Positions 6,764 to 7,057 of a stretch of DNA of 7,057 nucleotides are shown piece by piece (position 1 is the stretch's first letter; every line of letters starts with the position of its first letter). The notes beneath the pieces were generated by a model, which saw nothing but the letters and a program-made list of their open reading frames with translations, had not been told where the DNA came from and made no database searches. The position numbers and the translations under genes were made by a program. The stretch is from a bacterium (GTDB lineage Bacteria; Verrucomicrobiota; Verrucomicrobiae; JAJYAR01). The stretch covers positions 1 through 7,057 of the forward strand of contig JAJYAR010000142.1 in assembly GCA_021779435.1 (NCBI GenBank), written 5' to 3'.

Positions 6764-6910
6764 GCCGCCAAATCAGACGCGAAATCGTCTCGAGGCAACC
6801 CGGGTATGTTGGAGCAGCTGACGCGAAGATGCACAGCCGCATGGATAACTCCCGTGTACGGATGCCGGGTGAGACCGTTCGCCGGCTCGCGCCTGCTGCG
6901 CCGGGCCCAC
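6764..6910. other. Upstream region of the dehydrogenase gene
   Basis: 147 bp between the dehydrogenase start and the first right-end REP hairpin. It should hold the minus-strand promoter, but I cannot identify a convincing -35/-10 pair. No gene or RNA is visible. Confidence 0.4.
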
Positions 6911-6936
6911 GGTAGGGCCGGACCGCTGGGCCGGCC
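6911..6936 (+). repeat. REP hairpin, second family, copy A
   Basis: GTAG at 6912-6915 is followed directly by a perfect 6-bp stem GGCCGG (6916-6921) / CCGGCC (6931-6936) around the 9-nt loop ACCGCTGGG. The GTAG foot and the CCGCTG in the loop are shared with the left halves of the doublets at 5527 and 5642, but the stem sequence is different, so this is a separate family. It faces copy B at 7010-7036 in inverted orientation. Confidence 0.82.
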
Positions 6937-7000
6937 GTGTCTTGGTGCGTTCTCGTTTCGTGCTGGGTGCGGCGTCGGCGTGTCGCGACAATACCACAAG

Positions 7001-7057
7001 ACCCAAACCCGGCGGGCCCAGCGGTCCCGCCCTACCACCCAAACCCGGCGGGCCCAG
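7001..7057 (-). repeat. 36-bp tandem repeat carrying REP hairpin copies B and C, cut by the window edge
   Basis: Bases 7001-7021 (starts ACCCAAACCCGG) recur exactly at 7037-7057, a period of 36 bp. The second period is cut by the window end after the first stem arm (GGCGGG, 7047-7052) and the first loop bases of a third hairpin. The array therefore continues to the right for an unknown number of units. There are no unique spacers, so it is not a CRISPR. Confidence 0.8.
7010..7036 (-). repeat. REP hairpin, second family, copy B
   Basis: Read on the minus strand: GTAG (complement of 7032-7035), stem GGCGGG (complement of 7026-7031) / CCCGCC (complement of 7011-7016), loop ACCGCTGGG. The loop is identical to copy A at 6911-6936 while the stem differs at one position with its partner changed to match, so pairing is preserved. 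Copies A and B form an inverted pair. The repeat is extended inward by GTCTTG (6939-6944) / CAAGAC (6997-7002), giving a hairpin-bounded unit of about 126 bp. Confidence 0.82.

Noticed and set aside
6981..6990. TGTCGCGACA as an operator for the dehydrogenase gene
   Set aside because: It lies 218 bp from the start codon and inside the inverted REP pair, so it is more likely part of that element; no second half-site pattern is visible near the gene.
7001..7057. CRISPR array at the right edge
   Set aside because: The repeats follow each other directly at a 36-bp period with no unique spacers, and each contains a GTAG-footed hairpin, so this is tandem REP material.

Overview
The window is high-GC bacterial chromosome, and no phage, plasmid or CRISPR signature is visible. 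Tandem large MacB/FtsX-type permeases without an ATPase (the 'duplicated orphan permease' type), a small ferredoxin with a YYVDSSCIDCDQC core, and dense GTAG-headed REP palindromes together suggest Verrucomicrobiota, perhaps Opitutales. Acidobacteriota is the main alternative. This placement is by recognition only; no search was run.

Layout. Positions 1-1985 (minus strand) hold the first 661 codons of a permease that leaves the window on the left; it begins with GTG. After a 238-bp gap with degenerate repeats comes a second, complete permease (2224-4692, minus), which lies upstream in the direction of transcription. A 458-bp divergent region (4693-5150) separates it from a plus-strand single-cluster ferredoxin (5151-5381), which ends at a clear intrinsic terminator (5408-5436). 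Positions 5437-5932 are non-coding and repeat-rich: two REP doublets, then a GCGAA-repeat/inverted-repeat tract. A minus-strand beta-hydroxyacid dehydrogenase (5933-6763) follows, convergent with the ferredoxin. The right end (6764-7057) is non-coding and carries a second REP family in inverted and tandem arrangement, cut by the window edge.

Function. The two permeases probably form one transcription unit and would act in the inner membrane; their substrate is unknown and no ATP-binding partner is encoded here. The ferredoxin and the dehydrogenase are single-gene units with no evident link to each other or to the permeases.

The most notable signal is the REP material. Six complete hairpins, plus a seventh cut by the edge, each carry a GTAG tetranucleotide at the foot of the stem (not visible for the cut one) and a CCGC core in the loop. 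They fall into two stem families. This matches the pattern known for REPs mobilised by RAYT (TnpA_REP) enzymes, although no RAYT gene lies in the window.
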